A stretch of DNA of 64,000 nt from NCBI RefSeq assembly GCF_003945595.2, contig NW_024104284.1, positions 1,251,001-1,315,000 on the forward strand, given 5' to 3'. Below are positions 33,523 to 48,385 of this stretch, one piece after another; position 1 is the first letter of the stretch; each line of letters opens with the position of its first letter. A program made the position numbers and the translations under genes. The notes under the pieces were generated by a model, which had not been told where the DNA came from, made no database searches, and was given only the letters and a program-made list of their open reading frames with translations. This stretch comes from Pipra filicauda. Taxonomy: Eukaryota; Chordata; Aves; Passeriformes; Pipridae.

Positions 33523-36500
33523 CTAAGGTGACAGAAAGACTTTATAATTTTCTTGATCTCGCAAATCTTGAAAACAAAGCTATAAAAATCCCCTATGAAC
33601 AATTTACTTATCAGGAATATTTTTAATTGTGGAAATCAGTAGATGGCAGTCTTGTTAAAACAACTGTTTTACCTATTTCCTTGTGCTCATTTCTTAGAAT
33701 AAATGCACACCGTCATTAGCTACTACTGTTAAATGGCTTTCCAGAAACACATTTTTGTGTTTAGAACGGAAAGTGGTTAAAAACAATTAGCATATGTGTT
33801 CCATAAACGTTCTTGTAGCCTTTCAGGTACCTTAAAACATCATGCTGCTCAAAGCTGATTCAGTCAGTGCATAAGTGTAACTGAAACCAGACATTTTGGT
33901 AAATGTAACATATTAGAAAAATTAAACCTGATGCTAACCGCCAATGAAATTATGACCTCTGATTGCTGTTGAGCCACACACCAACACAGCCTGAGGCCAG
34001 TGTTTCAGAGGAGCGCAGATGAAAAATCTGTTCCTAGTTTGCCATTCATTTGAGAGTTGTGAGTTTCCTCCTCTCTCTTTGGTCTTAGTGCATGAAAGCA
34101 GCATGCCAAAATGAAGAAAATCTGAACAGAAATAGCCGAATTAAACCCTCTTTCTTCAGCAACTTGTATGCAAACTACCATGGCACATTCAAAATTAGCT
34201 TTGTCCATCTCTAAATTAAAACTGGTAATGCGTATTGTTTATCTACAAAAAACCGAAACCACTGGAACATTACTTTTAATGTTTTAACTTTTGGCAGGAA
34301 AACAAATAAACCTCTGACACTCTAGATCAATATCATTTCAATGCTTGTAATAATAATGGATATCAATTATTTTAATAATTTCCTCTTCTCTCTCCTAATG
34401 TGAAGTCCTATAACAAACACGATCTCTTTTAAAGATGAAAATACTGCAATTCTTTATTTTTGTGTTGCTTTCCTCTGAACAAATTTTTCTCTCTCCATGG
34501 ATTTGTGAGGAAGAGAGGAAAGATAGAAGTGGAAAGAAACTCAAACCAGCTGTTCCCTAACAGAATTAAAATCATGACCCTCAACCCTTTTTCTAAAACA
34601 TCTATTTTCCAGCCAACCCTCTCCCAGCAAGCAGCAAGCTCCAAGGAGGAAAAGACTTTGACCCTGTAACCTTCTCCTCCTCTCCTGAGGTCAACAACCT
34701 CAGATAAGAAAAAAGCTGAAGGAGCCTATTTGGCCTCACATGGTGGCTGTGGATTCTAGATTTTTATAAAGTAATACCTCAGAAACTAAAAATGCTTTGA
34801 AGAACAAGGTGTGGTCTTTTGCACTTTTACAACATATACTAATTCATACTGTAATGCATACTGTTTCCTATCTTATACATAAGTAGCTTGTGCTAGAGAG
34901 AGAGGCAGGAGTGACAACCAGAACACGAGAGACAATACTACATTTGCTCGTATTTAACCAACATCCAGTGACTTTACTCCTCAGACAGATGAAACTGCAA
35001 GTGTGAACATATGTTGCCAGGCTTTGAAAATCAACTTGGCTAAAAAAAGAGCCAGAAGCTTCTTTAAGAGGTTATCAAATTCACAGAAATTATTATTTCG
35101 CTGTTTAAAACTGAAAGCAAATGTCCATCCAAATGCATACGAAGTTAACAATTCAAATATGAACTGAATGTAAGCTAAAGAAAGGACACCCTCCTGAATT
35201 CATTAGTTTCTCATTCTAATTACTCTTCGACTTCTCAGTGACTTCTCCTTCCCCAGCTTGGAAACTGTGAATGACAACTGGAACAAGCTGCTGGAGAAGA
35301 AGACTCAAAATAGAAATCTGGGAAAAAGGAACAAGTTTTATTAGTAATGACAAAACTAAAGGAAGGAGTAGAAGCTCATCTTCTCACAGGAGCAGATGAA
35401 AGAAGGAATAACTCAACAAACTTCCAAATTGAACACTCAGGCAAAAGACAAAGACAGGAAGAATGAGACCACTACATCTTAGATCCCATAGTTAGAGAGA
35501 ACCTGGTAGACTTGGAACTTCAATTTGCAATTTGAGGTCTTGGGACCATGACAAGCCCTTGGACATGACAGACATTCTCCTCTTCTGTCTAACCATCTGC
35601 TTGGTAGGTAGAAAGTGAGAACTGAAGTGATACATTAGAAATAGAAAACGTGGTATCGAAAGAAAGAGGTATTTTGGAGGGAAAAACCCAGAAAAGAAAT
35701 CAGAGACTAAAAATTGCTGGGGTAAAGGTATAGAAACAGTGTCAAGAAAGCAAGAAAAGTAAAGAAAAGGTCACGAACACCACAAATTTCAGTTTAAATA
35801 CTGAATATAGTGGAGAGAGAATAGTGTCCTCTTTTGTCAGAAATAAAAGAAGAAAAAAGGTTAAGTCAGGAGGGGGATGAAGCAAAATTAAAGCACAAGA
35901 GATACATGTTATAATTTGGAAAGGATTAAAGAGCAATGTGATTGACACTACATTACAACTAAAGGAAGGTCACAAACAGTGCACGACTATTTTGTTCCTC
36001 TTGAGTGGCAGGGCATGGCTTTGAGGCTAAATGTGAGCTTTGAGTGCCAGGTATTTTTTCACGCTGTCTAGCTGACTCAGACTTTGGGCTAATGAGTGAT
36101 GGGTGCATTTTTCGACCCCTGAACATAGTAAGGGAAAAACACTCAATTAGCAATTGCTCTTTTAGCAGGAAAGTTTTTTAGGAATAACTCTTCAAAGATG
36201 CCAGTAACATGCCCATCATTAATTGATCTGATCCATCCTTCCGGCAGAACACCTTGTATTTGTTTTCACATGCTTGCTTTGTGTGGAGCATTCTGTTTGT
36301 GGGCAAAGACTATCTGAGACGCTGCTCAGTCCTCTGATTAGTTACAAGCAAGCACCCACACATTCAACAATTAAAAATAGCAGTTAACTCATTATGCACC
36401 ATAATCAGGGATATAGTAAAACACTGACCAACAAATAAAGTATGCACTTCCAACCAGTATATTTTTGCAAAGGTATATAAACAAAGACTCATAAAATCCT

Positions 36501-39500
36501 CAAGTACTTCTCAGAAAAGTTTCTGTGATGGAAGCCAACTTACAGGTAAATGGTCATTCAGGGGAAAAAAAAAAGTTTGTTTGCAGGCTTACCATTTCAA
36601 AATTTTACAAATGTATTTGACACCTTTTTGAAATTTTCATAGGAAATACAGTACTAGTATTCTCCCCTTAATTTTTCTGGCAAAGTGATATCTGAAATTA
36701 ATACTGGAAGTCCCCGTAGAAACACTGTTATTTATGCAGATGTATTTTATTATGACAGAATCAGTTTAGCAGTCAATTCCAAAGCAGAAAATTAAAATCG
36801 TGGGATTCTCTTTTAAAATGGGCTGAATTGGCAAGTAAGGAGCAAAATATCCTGTGGCTTACGTATAAAGATTAGGCAGCTAGCTGTGTTTTGCTCCTAA
36901 AGGTGTTGACCTTGCAACTTCAGTGTATCCAGTCTGAAATCTTCAGGAGGAATTACAAGTGATGACATGTTTATACTGAAGATTTGGATTTCAGTCAGAC
37001 AGGCTGAGATGCAGCTCTGCACTTTGGGATCAACCCCTGGAAAGCAAAATGCACTTGGTATAGTTTAGGGATAATACTTTTCAGGGAAAATGAGAGTGTC
37101 AGCATGTGTAACTTAGCAAATCTACCTATAGTAGTTTAAGAAGTTACTGTCCGTGCTGTCCTTTGCTGCTCTCTCGCACAGCTGCTTGCATGCCACACAT
37201 CCATGTGTTTGTGTCCCTCAGACCTTTCTGTGCCTCAACTGGTAGCTTAGCTTGAATCTCCTGCAGCTCAATTAAACCAACAGATGTTGCATGGAGTAAC
37301 TGAGACTTGTTTCTACATTCCCTTCCACCAGTTCTGCTTTAGGGCTTGAAGCAGCAGCAGATCCGTGCTAAAAACTAAAATCTGCTGCAATCATTGCTAA
37401 GTGAATGTCTCCAGTGAAATGCAGTAAGCCAAAGAAAAACAACAATCAAAAATGAATTACTTGTACATGGAAAGCTTGTGTCTTCTCCCTGATCCATTCC
37501 CAAAGCATTTGTTAACTTTTTCCTCCTTCTCTCTTCTGTTGTTGTATGATGAGCCAAAAACTCCCAGAGATGCTCCACAATCATCATTCACAGCTCTTAA
37601 AATGCCTGGACCTATGTAGTTCTCTGGAATCATTCCTTTAAACTAACTTAGGATCCTTATAAAGATTCATATGCAAAGCATTAAGTTATGGCAGAAATGT
37701 TCTGCAAATATTTATATTACTTTGCTCCCTCGCTACCACCCGTCAAGTTGTGTACTTCTGCCATAATTATGTAAAATATGTTTCACTACTCAATTTACTG
37801 TAGGAAAACTAATAATAATTAAAAAAAAAAAGAGATTAAGGCTGTTACAAGAGTTCCTCTTATCTGTGCCAATACTTCATGCCAAGTGGAGTGACGCAAT
37901 GGCTAGCACGAATCCTCTACATTTCTGTGCTACAAAACTAACAGAAATAAATCTAAAAATTATGCTGTCTTTGAATAAACACTGAACTCAAGATAACTCT
38001 GGACAAGTTTGCACATTATATAAAGGAATAATGTGAATAATATTATGAGCATAACCTCAGAGGACGCCGAAGTATTACAGTCTCAAATCTGCTGATTATA
38101 GCTAGAATACACTTCCACATTTGGTTAATCTTCTTAATTTACCATGAGAAAACTAACACCACGTTGTCAACTAATTGTTTCAATACCTTAGTCTGCAAAG
38201 TCAAAATGAGAGAGGGAAAAAAAAAAACCAACCAACAACCACCCTTCAGAATGAGCTATTTTCCTTTTGGCTTTACATCAGTGTGCCCATTGAGACAGCC
38301 TGGAAGCTGGCCAACTTGCAGGAAATGATTGCTGGGATTCTCTGTTCCTCTCGTATCTGTCATTACACAATTATATCCACTGCTTCATTTTCCCTACTGA
38401 ACAGTAGAGAAATTTGGTCATGTACATGTGAGAACAGATCTAGCAAAACAAGTTAAAGCTGCAATCCTTTATAAATGTGATGTATCTGGAAAAAAAAATT
38501 TAAAAAAATCCTCGAGTGCACACTGCTGAGTTTTTAATGAAGTTTTTTATGACAGCAGTACCTCTGTTTATGTCTTTTCCAGGAATAAGATATATATTCT
38601 TTAAGTTATATATACCCTTTCAGATTATTATCTGCTCCACAAATACTCATCACTCCTATAAGCCATCACGACGTGCTTCTTTGTGAAACACAGACTCACA
38701 GATTATCAGAAAATGTTTTTTCCAGGCAACAATTACATATTCCAAAGCTAGTTAGTGAATGACCATTAAAAAACCCCTTGAAACTGTTGGTTTCTACACC
38801 TTTTTACTCACACTTGTAACTACCTTCCAGCAAAATAAAAAGGAGATTGCTTCAGCCAGCCTTTATTCTAATTTTAGGAAGAAAACATGCAAGGATCCCA
38901 ACACTATTTTTACAGCAGTCATTAAACTTGACAAGTAAATCTCTGGTTTTTACTTGACTAGAAGGATAACAAAATCTTTAGTATGTGTACAGGCTAGAAA
39001 ATTGACATTTCATAGAACAACAGCTCATCTATATCCTCTGTGTCTACGTGTGCATATATATATACATGTATGACTGGTGCCTCATGCTCCTCTACTGTAC
39101 TTCTGTACTTGTTAACTATACAAACCCTCTGCACTTTGCTTTCAAGCTGAGGCAACAAAAGCTGAAGTGCTGAACTTCCTAACCCATCATCGCAGAGTGC
39201 CTGTTAACATACAGTGCAAATCCATGTGAAAAAGCGGAGACTACGGTTCGCAGGTTCTCAACACTGGCACTCCATTGGCAGGACCTGTCATCTCTGTCTA
39301 GCCTGCACTTTGTGACCCTAACATTTTCTCTTCTTTCCCACCACAATTATTCGGCGCTGAAGAAAAAAAGGTGCAGATTACCTGTGGGTCAGGCACAGGA
39401 TATTAAGAACAAAGAGAGTTCTTGAAATCCACTTCATTCTGTCTGACAATTTGTGGATGAACAGTCAAGGAATTAAATTGGGCTGTGAAGGCTTTCAAAA

Positions 39501-41508
39501 TGCTCCCATTTTAAACTTATGACTATAAAGAGAAGCTTATAGTGAAAAAAAACCACAGCAAAAAAAATCACAAAAAACCCTACCAAAAAAACAAACCCCA
39601 TTTTTACTCTTAAAATAGCCCATCAAAACAAAAAACCAAACAAGCTTATTATCTATATAAATTATTATCTATTATAAACATTGAGGACTAAGAACTGAAA
39701 TTATAGAACAAACTGTTTCTCACAGCTAATGACTTCAGAGTGCTCTCCTGTGTCGAACATGTAACCTTTTTATAATGCACAATGGATGACATTCTTTTCT
39801 AATAGAAAAAGTGATTAAAATCCTATTTTGCTTGCTGACATCAACAAATGCATTTGGATTAAATATGATACTCCTAAAGTAAACAATGTTTGTTCCAAAA
39901 TAAATACAGATCTTATTCTGCAACTTGTGTTTATTGAAGTAGCTATGCTAAAACCAAGGTTTACATTTTCATTTCAACTGCACCTTGTAACTGGAAGAAT
40001 CCAATTTAAAATAAAACACGACCTAAAGAAGTATCTAAAGAGCAACTGCATTGTGCCAGTTACATTCCCACAGCAAAAGAAAACTATTTTGCTAGTTTTC
40101 TTTACCTCATAAGTGTCATGAGACAGATATTTCATGAACTGATATTGTCTCTGTATATACTACTCAATATTCTGAAATCTTCTGATTGAAAAGAAGACCG
40201 AAAAGTAAACTCATACCTCTAGCAGAGGGTCAGCAAAGCTCAGGACAACCATAATAAGTACAGTCCTTCAAACTTCAGAGATTTCTCACTTGTTTTAGGG
40301 TGTAAATTTGTTGTTCAGGTTCCAGTTCAGAGATACTCCCTATCACTCCGAATGCACTCCTTACGTTCCATTTCAGACAAGATAAAAGGTAAAACTAGTC
40401 TATTTCTGTAACGTATCACCTTACTAAGAGAAGTGTTTTAGAGTGCCTCTCTAAGAGTCAGTTCTTATTACAACTTTGAAGAAGTAATTTGTTTTTCCAT
40501 TTTTGTACATTTTGCAGGGAAAGAGGAAGAGAGGGGTGTCAGAGAAATAATTTTACCAATAGATAGAAATGACTAAATAAAACTCAAGTTTATCCATTTA
40601 AAGAGTCTATGTCACTCCTGGAAAGAACAATGTTAAGTTCTAAGTGTCAAATCCACTATATTTTAAAAGTTCAGCACTTCACATTGTAAATACTTTCTTT
40701 ATGATATGATTCCTGTTATCTGCAAATATATACTTTTGTAAAGAGAAAAAAATCCTATGATTAATGAAAGCCAGTGAAAATAAAGTACGAAGGAGTTTTA
40801 AGAAGTAAAAAAAAGCAAACCATGAACTTCATCAGAGTGTAATGAACTATTCCCAAACATATTAACTTAAAAGTATACTTTTAGGACATACACACTTTGT
40901 TGACACTATATACTAAAGATTTTAAAAATATATTTCAATTTTAAAAAATTTAAAAATTAAACTTATGAAAAGAATGTTTTTTCCATAAAAGCCTTAAAAT
41001 AATGTCTAATTTCTCAGGTAATGAGAGGTTCATGTGGAAATTTTCACAAGAAGACGTAATCTCTCTCTTTCAGTCCCACATGATCAATTAACTTAAACTT
41101 GAAGGGCCTTGGTGCTGTAGGTGGTCTCCCAAATGCACGTGTTTAAAAGGAAACTACAATGCTTTGGGTGAGCAAGTCTCCCATCTTTGTAATTGTCTGC
41201 TAATGGGACAAGGACCAGGTTTAAAATTCTCTCTGCTAACCTTGTCAGTATAGACAGCAAAAACATTTGCTCCTATGGGCAGCCTGAAGACCTTTACACA
41301 ATACTTTGAATTTACTCTTCCCTTTTCTTTCCCACCCTTAATGTTGTGTGGCAGAGGTTGACCCCTATGCTGCTGCTCAGTAGTAGAAGTAGGGAGTGAG
41401 CTAAGGCACTGCTTCTTTGGCCCAGCTGTAGCAGAGGACAGCTATGCCTTGTTGGAGCTCTGGGACTGCCAGCTAGAGAGTCAAGAGTTTTTGTGCCACC
41501 TCACAGTC

Positions 41509-41539
41509 TGTCATGGCTTAACCCCAGCAGGCAACTCAG
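41509..41539 (-). mobile_element. short ERVL-like LTR end fragment
   Basis: The plus strand reads tgtcatggcttaaccccagc then aggcaactcag, the reverse complement of the 3' end of a common avian ERVL LTR (ending ggggttaaaccatgaca). Only this end is clear; how far the element extends to higher coordinates cannot be judged by eye. Confidence 0.5.
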
Positions 41540-44094
41540 GGAGAAGCAACAGGAAGGTAAATAAAGTGATAAAGTGATGCTGCAAGCTTGGTAGGCTCCT
41601 ATGTATTTCAGCTCAGCTGTACATGTGCAAAGAACACTCCATCTGATCTTCTTGAGAAAGGAAATCATATAGGCTCTATTTTCAGTGGCACTAGGATGAA
41701 GGTACTTATCGTTGGCCATGTGAAAGAAGTTAAGTGGTTAGTAAATTGCATAAGCCTATAGGAATGATCTTCTCAAGTGAGCAGAGGAGGTATTTGTTAT
41801 TCTTCATAGCTCTAACACTCGTTAACTACAGCAGCACATTCCACAACAGTCAGGTATCATGAATTTTGGATGGGTTGAAGTTTTTAGCTGCGTTTTACAC
41901 ACACCAGCAAAGCCACAGTTCTGCCTGTGAATGAAGGCTTTGTTTTGCATTTCTGTTTGTCTACCTACAGATACATGTGTGATGTAATTTAGTTCCACAT
42001 GCATGAAGTGGAATTTCATGAACCTTCTGCAAGTAACCCATGGTTGTAGTATCACATAAATGAGAAACTATTTTCCAGTCATTCCCTCACATACATACTA
42101 GGGAAAATTCTGTAACATGATTTGCATTTCTTTTCCTCTTTATCCTTCCTTCCTTCACTGAAACTGAGCTGTTCCTGGATTGCTACTGTGGAAAATTAAA
42201 TGCAAATAGATGGGCTTGGTGTCTCAGTCTGAATGTGCAAAGGGAAGTACTGTGATGCCTGCTGGGAGTCCACAATCGTTGATGGGTTCATTAGAAAGTG
42301 AACTACTCTTCATAGAACTTATAGTACATTAAAAATTAGGTTTATATCTCTAAAAATAAATTTAATGCTGTTAAAAAAAAGCTCTACTGAAGCTTTTGGA
42401 ATAATCAAATAATCACATTTGACTTTCCCAGAACTCTCTGTTGCTGAAGGAGAACTACCAGAAGTTGAATCATAGGCTTCTCATAAAGCATCCCTAGCCA
42501 CTATCTTTTCAGGAGGTTCCCATTACAAACATCACAAATATTGGGAGGAGGTGAACTCTTCTTTCAACCAAATGAGAAAAGTAATTTTTGAATAGATATT
42601 TCTCTGTAGAGGACTGATGATTCCACTTTGGGTGACCAAAGAATTGTTCAGTTGCCATTCCTATGGTATTCGGGGGCGGAAGGGAAATAATTCAGTCAGC
42701 TCTGTCTGAAGCTTTCCTCTCCCTGAAACCACCCCTTGTTTATCACCAGGAATAAGGCTTATTCAACAACCTTTCCTGTAATTGCTTATTTTCTTGAGTG
42801 CCAGAAATCTATTTTCACTATGTCTTACAGTACTTTCTATGTTTGGTTTGGTTTTTTCTAAGGAAGTAACTACAGGTGTTTCTTATTCAGCATCTAGCTA
42901 ACCAGTTTGGAAGGCAAGGGCCAAAGATTTGCTAAGGCTCTCCAGGATCCATCCTCTAATCGCAGCCAAATCAGACCAACTCGCCAAAATCGCACACTTG
43001 CCTCAAGGAAAACAGATATTTCTCACAGCAGTAGAAGCAGACCTAGTGGTCTGTACATGAACTTCTGTTCATTGTTAAATGAAGGTCATCTGGCAAAACC
43101 CACCATTTTGTGAAAAACTGGACTGTTAGATTCTCTTTGTATTACCAGCAATAAATATTGACATGACCACCATGAACAATCACCAAGAGCTGATTCTACT
43201 TTCAGCTGCATCTTTAACTATCACATCACAGTCATTTCAAACAAAAAGTTTTCCTTTCACAGATTCTTTTAAAATATTTCTACTGAAGAAATATTTCTTG
43301 GAATATTACAGAATGCACGTGCTGGTTTTCTGAGAGAATGTGAAATGTAATTTTCTAAGAAGTTTATTTTCTTTGGCATCATCATGGTCAATATTTACTT
43401 TTAGGTCAGTAAACCTATCCCTTTATCTCAAGGGATCTTTATCTTTATCACCTATCAAAAACACTGTTGCTCCATAATGGATTGTTTTTTCTTTTTTTTT
43501 CCTGACATTAACACATCCAGGTTGATGTTCTTTCTCGCTGGCACATCATCGATGATCCCAGCACAACAAAGGAAATTCATACCATAATGAAAATACTCGA
43601 GGTTTTGCAATGCTCTGAGACAGGTTCACAAATGAAATGTTTTAAACAGAACTGCGGTAATTGTCCATGAGGAAAACAAAGAGCAGGAAGCACTCAAAGC
43701 TGCCATATTTACTTCTTAAACAGCTGCTACCTATTTCTTAAAAATAACCCAACCAAACAACCCATATAGTAACAAACTCCTCCATATTCCAGCAATTTAA
43801 CTTATGAATAACCAAGCAACTAAAACGCATGAAATTGCTCTATGGTTGGAAGAGAATTATTAAATTCTATGTAACTTTAATCCTAATTTTGAATGGAAAA
43901 TAATATCAGCCCCAGTGGTGGTGCTGCAGACTTAATTAATGGTTTAATCTTTTTTAGCGTTCTGAAAGCTTATCACAAGCCGAATGTAAATGCAGTAGCT
44001 GTTAACACTAAGTTCATTAATATTTTAATGCATTTTCCACCACACTTTTCTTCTAATAATATTATTTCAAAAAATACACAGATGTAAAAAATAG

Positions 44095-44190
44095 ACAAGT
44101 GATACCAAGTAATAATATATAATTTATAAACATAATAAATATAACAAATAATTATAAATGAATATTATATTCTAATCAAGTGATTTTTTT
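44095..44190. repeat. AT-rich low-complexity tract
   Basis: Nearly pure A/T with repeated ataata, aataaatat and ataattata units. No coding or transposon signal. Confidence 0.7.
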
Positions 44191-47100
44191 TCTCCTTTCT
44201 CCTGAACTAATTTAATACCTACCTACCAATATTTTATGTTCTCTCATGGACTGTGGTGTAACTTTGCAGTAAGTTTACTGATTTCTGAAGCATTATTTTA
44301 CACCCCCACAACTGAAAGCCTAGAAGTCTCACTCGCTTTATAGGCAAAAAAAAATAAGCTATTAAACAATACAATCACAGGTAACTTGTTTTGGAACAGC
44401 AACACTTAGAGGAGCAAGACTCTGATTTACTGTTGTTCTGATTTCTTCTTTTTCAATGAGTTAACCCATCGTTTTGTAAACATAATTTGTCACCAACACC
44501 AGCCAGAGTTCTCTGCAACTACTTTTTGCCTTTCTTTCAGATCTGTTATCCCTGCTGAGAGAATCTACTAAAGAAGAATTTTTCATACTGACACCAACTG
44601 TAGTCTTGCTGTGAATAACCACATTCCCATAAAAATCATTCCATTTATTGCAAAGTTGTTGGCAGACCATAGGAATAATAGTCAACTCAGGAAACCTTTT
44701 ATCCTGAAATCACATAGCTTAACCCTTTGAATGACCACATGTAGTTCATACATAAAAGTTCATACATACCACACTGCTGTTTAATTTCTTAGTAAAAGCT
44801 TTTTTGTTGTTGGTAAGTTTTTAAAATTATTTTTTCACAGTACTTCCTTTAAGTAAAATTTAAATAATAATTAAAAAAGACTGGATTGGGAGTATTCAGT
44901 GGTTTTGCTTAATATACAATGTTGTATTAAAAATTACAGACTCTTTTCAAATACATAAAATATTACATTACATAGATATGAGTGGTTTTGATTATAAACT
45001 AAAAATTTACAGTCATACAAAACTTCACTGTTTTTTCTACCCTCCTATGGTAAAGAAAGATTTATGAATTTACAGTATAATAGAACAATTAAAAAAAATG
45101 TGGTTTTTGTGGCAGACACTTCTGTTAGTCATTATATTTGCTGCATTAAACACCAAACTAGTGGAGATTAGATTCAGAAAAGAGGCATTAGTTCTGTTAG
45201 TCAGACCTCTTGACAGTTTGGGAGTCAGAGGTTCCTTATATTTCAATTTCTGTCCAAATTTATTAAAGTGATGGAACAAAAAAAGTCAGTGTATGTTTTC
45301 ACTGTCTATTTTTTTTTCTGTTCATAAACCCTTGTTTTTAGGTAATCATGACTTGATTTATGCTAAATTCATTTGACTAAGGCCATAACAGGAGTTTTGG
45401 ACTTGTAAATACACACTTAAGAAAAGTGTGTATTTTTGTTCCAATAAATGAATTTGACTTGTATTTTTAAACTTTTCAGTCAAAGCTTTCAGAAAAAATC
45501 CTACAAACACCTGAGTTATAACTGCTGCTACAATTGTCTCTTGCCTTTGCCTACCGATGCTAGGGAAGGCGTTTTTCCCCTGTATATCCACATTTTAAAT
45601 TTGCAATGCGGGTTATACAAACATGCGGAAGAAAAAGCTGAGATCTTTCAGCTGATTGATTTTCTACAGTTCAGAAAGCATCGTTTGCTTAGATAAAGCT
45701 GATCTTTCTTGTCATAGTATTTCAGCTGAGCTCAGTACTCATGTCAGCAGTCTGTGCTCTGCTGTCAGTGAACAGATAAGAACTATCATCTCCTGACTGC
45801 ATCATAGTACAGGTAACCTGCAGATAGTGTCTGGACTGCCTTGTTCTGACTGGACAAGGATCTTGGAAAAACCAAAAAAATAAAACCAATACTTCATTCC
45901 TTCAGTATCTCATTGTTTCTTTTGTTAAACTTTTTGTTTACATTTTTTGAAGTCCTCATAAAGCCTCATGCTTCAATAACAAAGTTTAGAATAGTTTTAG
46001 TGCACTACAGAATCACCCAGCTTCTTGGCCATATCTAAAGAAAAATTTTACAAGTGCTATTAACAGTAGTCAAATTTTACTTTAAACACAGAAAAATAAA
46101 AGTGATATTACAATGAGTAAAGAGAATAATCCTCTCCCTCTTTCTTTACAGTTTCATTAGACCATTGAACTGGATGAAATTCAGATAGAGGCCTTATTGT
46201 AACCACACTGAAACAGTAGAAATCTCCTGAGACTGTGAAACTCAAACATTTTGGAAACCAACTTCAAGCACCCCTTACGTGCTTTTAAAAGAAAATGAAT
46301 GACAGACACTTCTTAATTTTTCTCCCTGTAGCAACATTTTAATATAATTTCTGCCATCCTCCCTGCCCCCCAAAAGCCAGCATAAACAGATCTGTTTAAA
46401 ATTCATGTGTATGCATGTTTTCTTAACATTTAAACTTCAATCACAGCACTCACACATAACCACACCAGCATAAACTGCATGATGGCTTTCAAGATATCAG
46501 ACATCTTGTAAATAACATTGTAAATTCATGCCAAAATTAAGTCTAGGACAAAGAGGCTGATAGAAACTACCTACCACGCATATTGCTAAGATGTTTATGC
46601 AAATCTTTGCACTGATGTGAGGATTATCTAATGTGCTCTCATCCTGCAAAATGTCACGTGAGGATGAAACTTAGTTTCACCTAGCTTTCTTAAAATACTT
46701 TAAGTACATAATTTTCAGAGACTAATCCACTCAAAACACCAACCTGAATAATACGAATCTGAGATTTGTGGTTTAAGATGGTACCTACATCAATCAGGAG
46801 AGAACTTCTTTAAAGGTGACTATTACGCTCTCTTCAGTTTATCTTCTGGGTTTTGCATTAGAAGACTCCAGTGAGAAAAAAATAGTTTGCCTCAAAGTAG
46901 TGGAATCAGCACAAAATAACTGCATTATGTGAATAGAAAGGTTGGGCTGGGAAAGGTATTTGAGTGTAAATTAATGTTGATCTTAGCTGGAATAACTTGC
47001 ACTCTTCAGCACTTGCAGTTGCACCAGGGACTTGACTGGTTGTATATGAGATTTTACACATCTGTCAACTTCATCAGAGACCAAAACACAAAATCTACTG

Positions 47101-48385
47101 CTCGGGAATGTTATTTGAATTTGTGAAACTTTTTAGATTATAAACTAATAATGGGATACTTAGGAAACTTATGAATGTATTATGAACGAGTCATAACTAG
47201 AGACTTGACATCTGTAGTAGTAGATAGGCTTTTGTTCAGTGTATCAAATTCATGCTATTTAAATAAAATGTAAAAAAAAATTGTTCACATCAGTTCCATG
47301 AAATATTAAAAGCCAAAGAGAAGCCTCTCTATGCAAGAATAAAATGAAAGCAATACATTTATTAATAGCTACATTAACTGCTTTTACCATTAGTATCAAC
47401 TATTTATTTATTTGACATTACTCTTCTATTATTTCAGACTTACAGGATAATTAAACTAATAAAATGAACGCATTCAAATCTGAAATTATAATTCTGGCAC
47501 TAAGAGGCCTTCGGGATGAATCACATTATTACCCAGGTTTTTATCTAACCGGCTGAACCATCAAGCAGTGTATCACATCTTTGCTTAGGGAATGATCTGC
47601 TTTGGTAGAAAAGCTCTGTGGCAGACATCAAGAACTTCGCAACCTCTCAAAAATAAAGATTCATTAAGGGTAGGTGTTTACATGTGTCAGCAATATAAAG
47701 TAAGCCAGTGAATTGAAATCTGCTAATAGATTGATAGTATAAGCATGAAAATAGACTACAAAGTTCTCAGGTAGTTAAATTTCTTATAGTCAGTTTTCCA
47801 TCTCCTAATTTCCATCAAGCCATAGTCAAGTTTTTTGTTTCATTACTGTATATAAGAGAATTTTCAAAGTGCTGTCTCATGTTCTTCATTACACAGCAAT
47901 CTTCTTGTTACTATTCAGAGCCTTCCTCTGCAGCACAACACTAAGGTTTCTGTTGCAATTAAAGCTGCCATACCTGGATCTGTGACTCCAGTAACAGACC
48001 CTGCCTATATACAGCTTTGATGCAACTATTACAGTGGCTTCCAGGTACCTTACTGCTGTCCTTCAATACACTGTCTCCTGAACTAGCTGATCTGATATTT
48101 CAGACTCTGCAGAACCTAGCTGTAAGTGCGCAGGTACAATTTGTACCGTGAAAAGCATGCCAAAATTTGGTATTTTATTTCCTGCGAAAGGGTGAAGAAC
48201 TTTAATTCTGTCACTGGAAGGAACACCTTTGAATGTGTAATTTGGGAGAACATGTAAACGAAACATGTTTTGTTATTTTGATAAAAATTTCTTTTAGGGT
48301 ACCATCTTGGAGATGAGTCCAATACCAATAAAAGTTAGCTTTCTGCCTACCACAAACCTTTTATGACTACTATGTATTCCACTGA

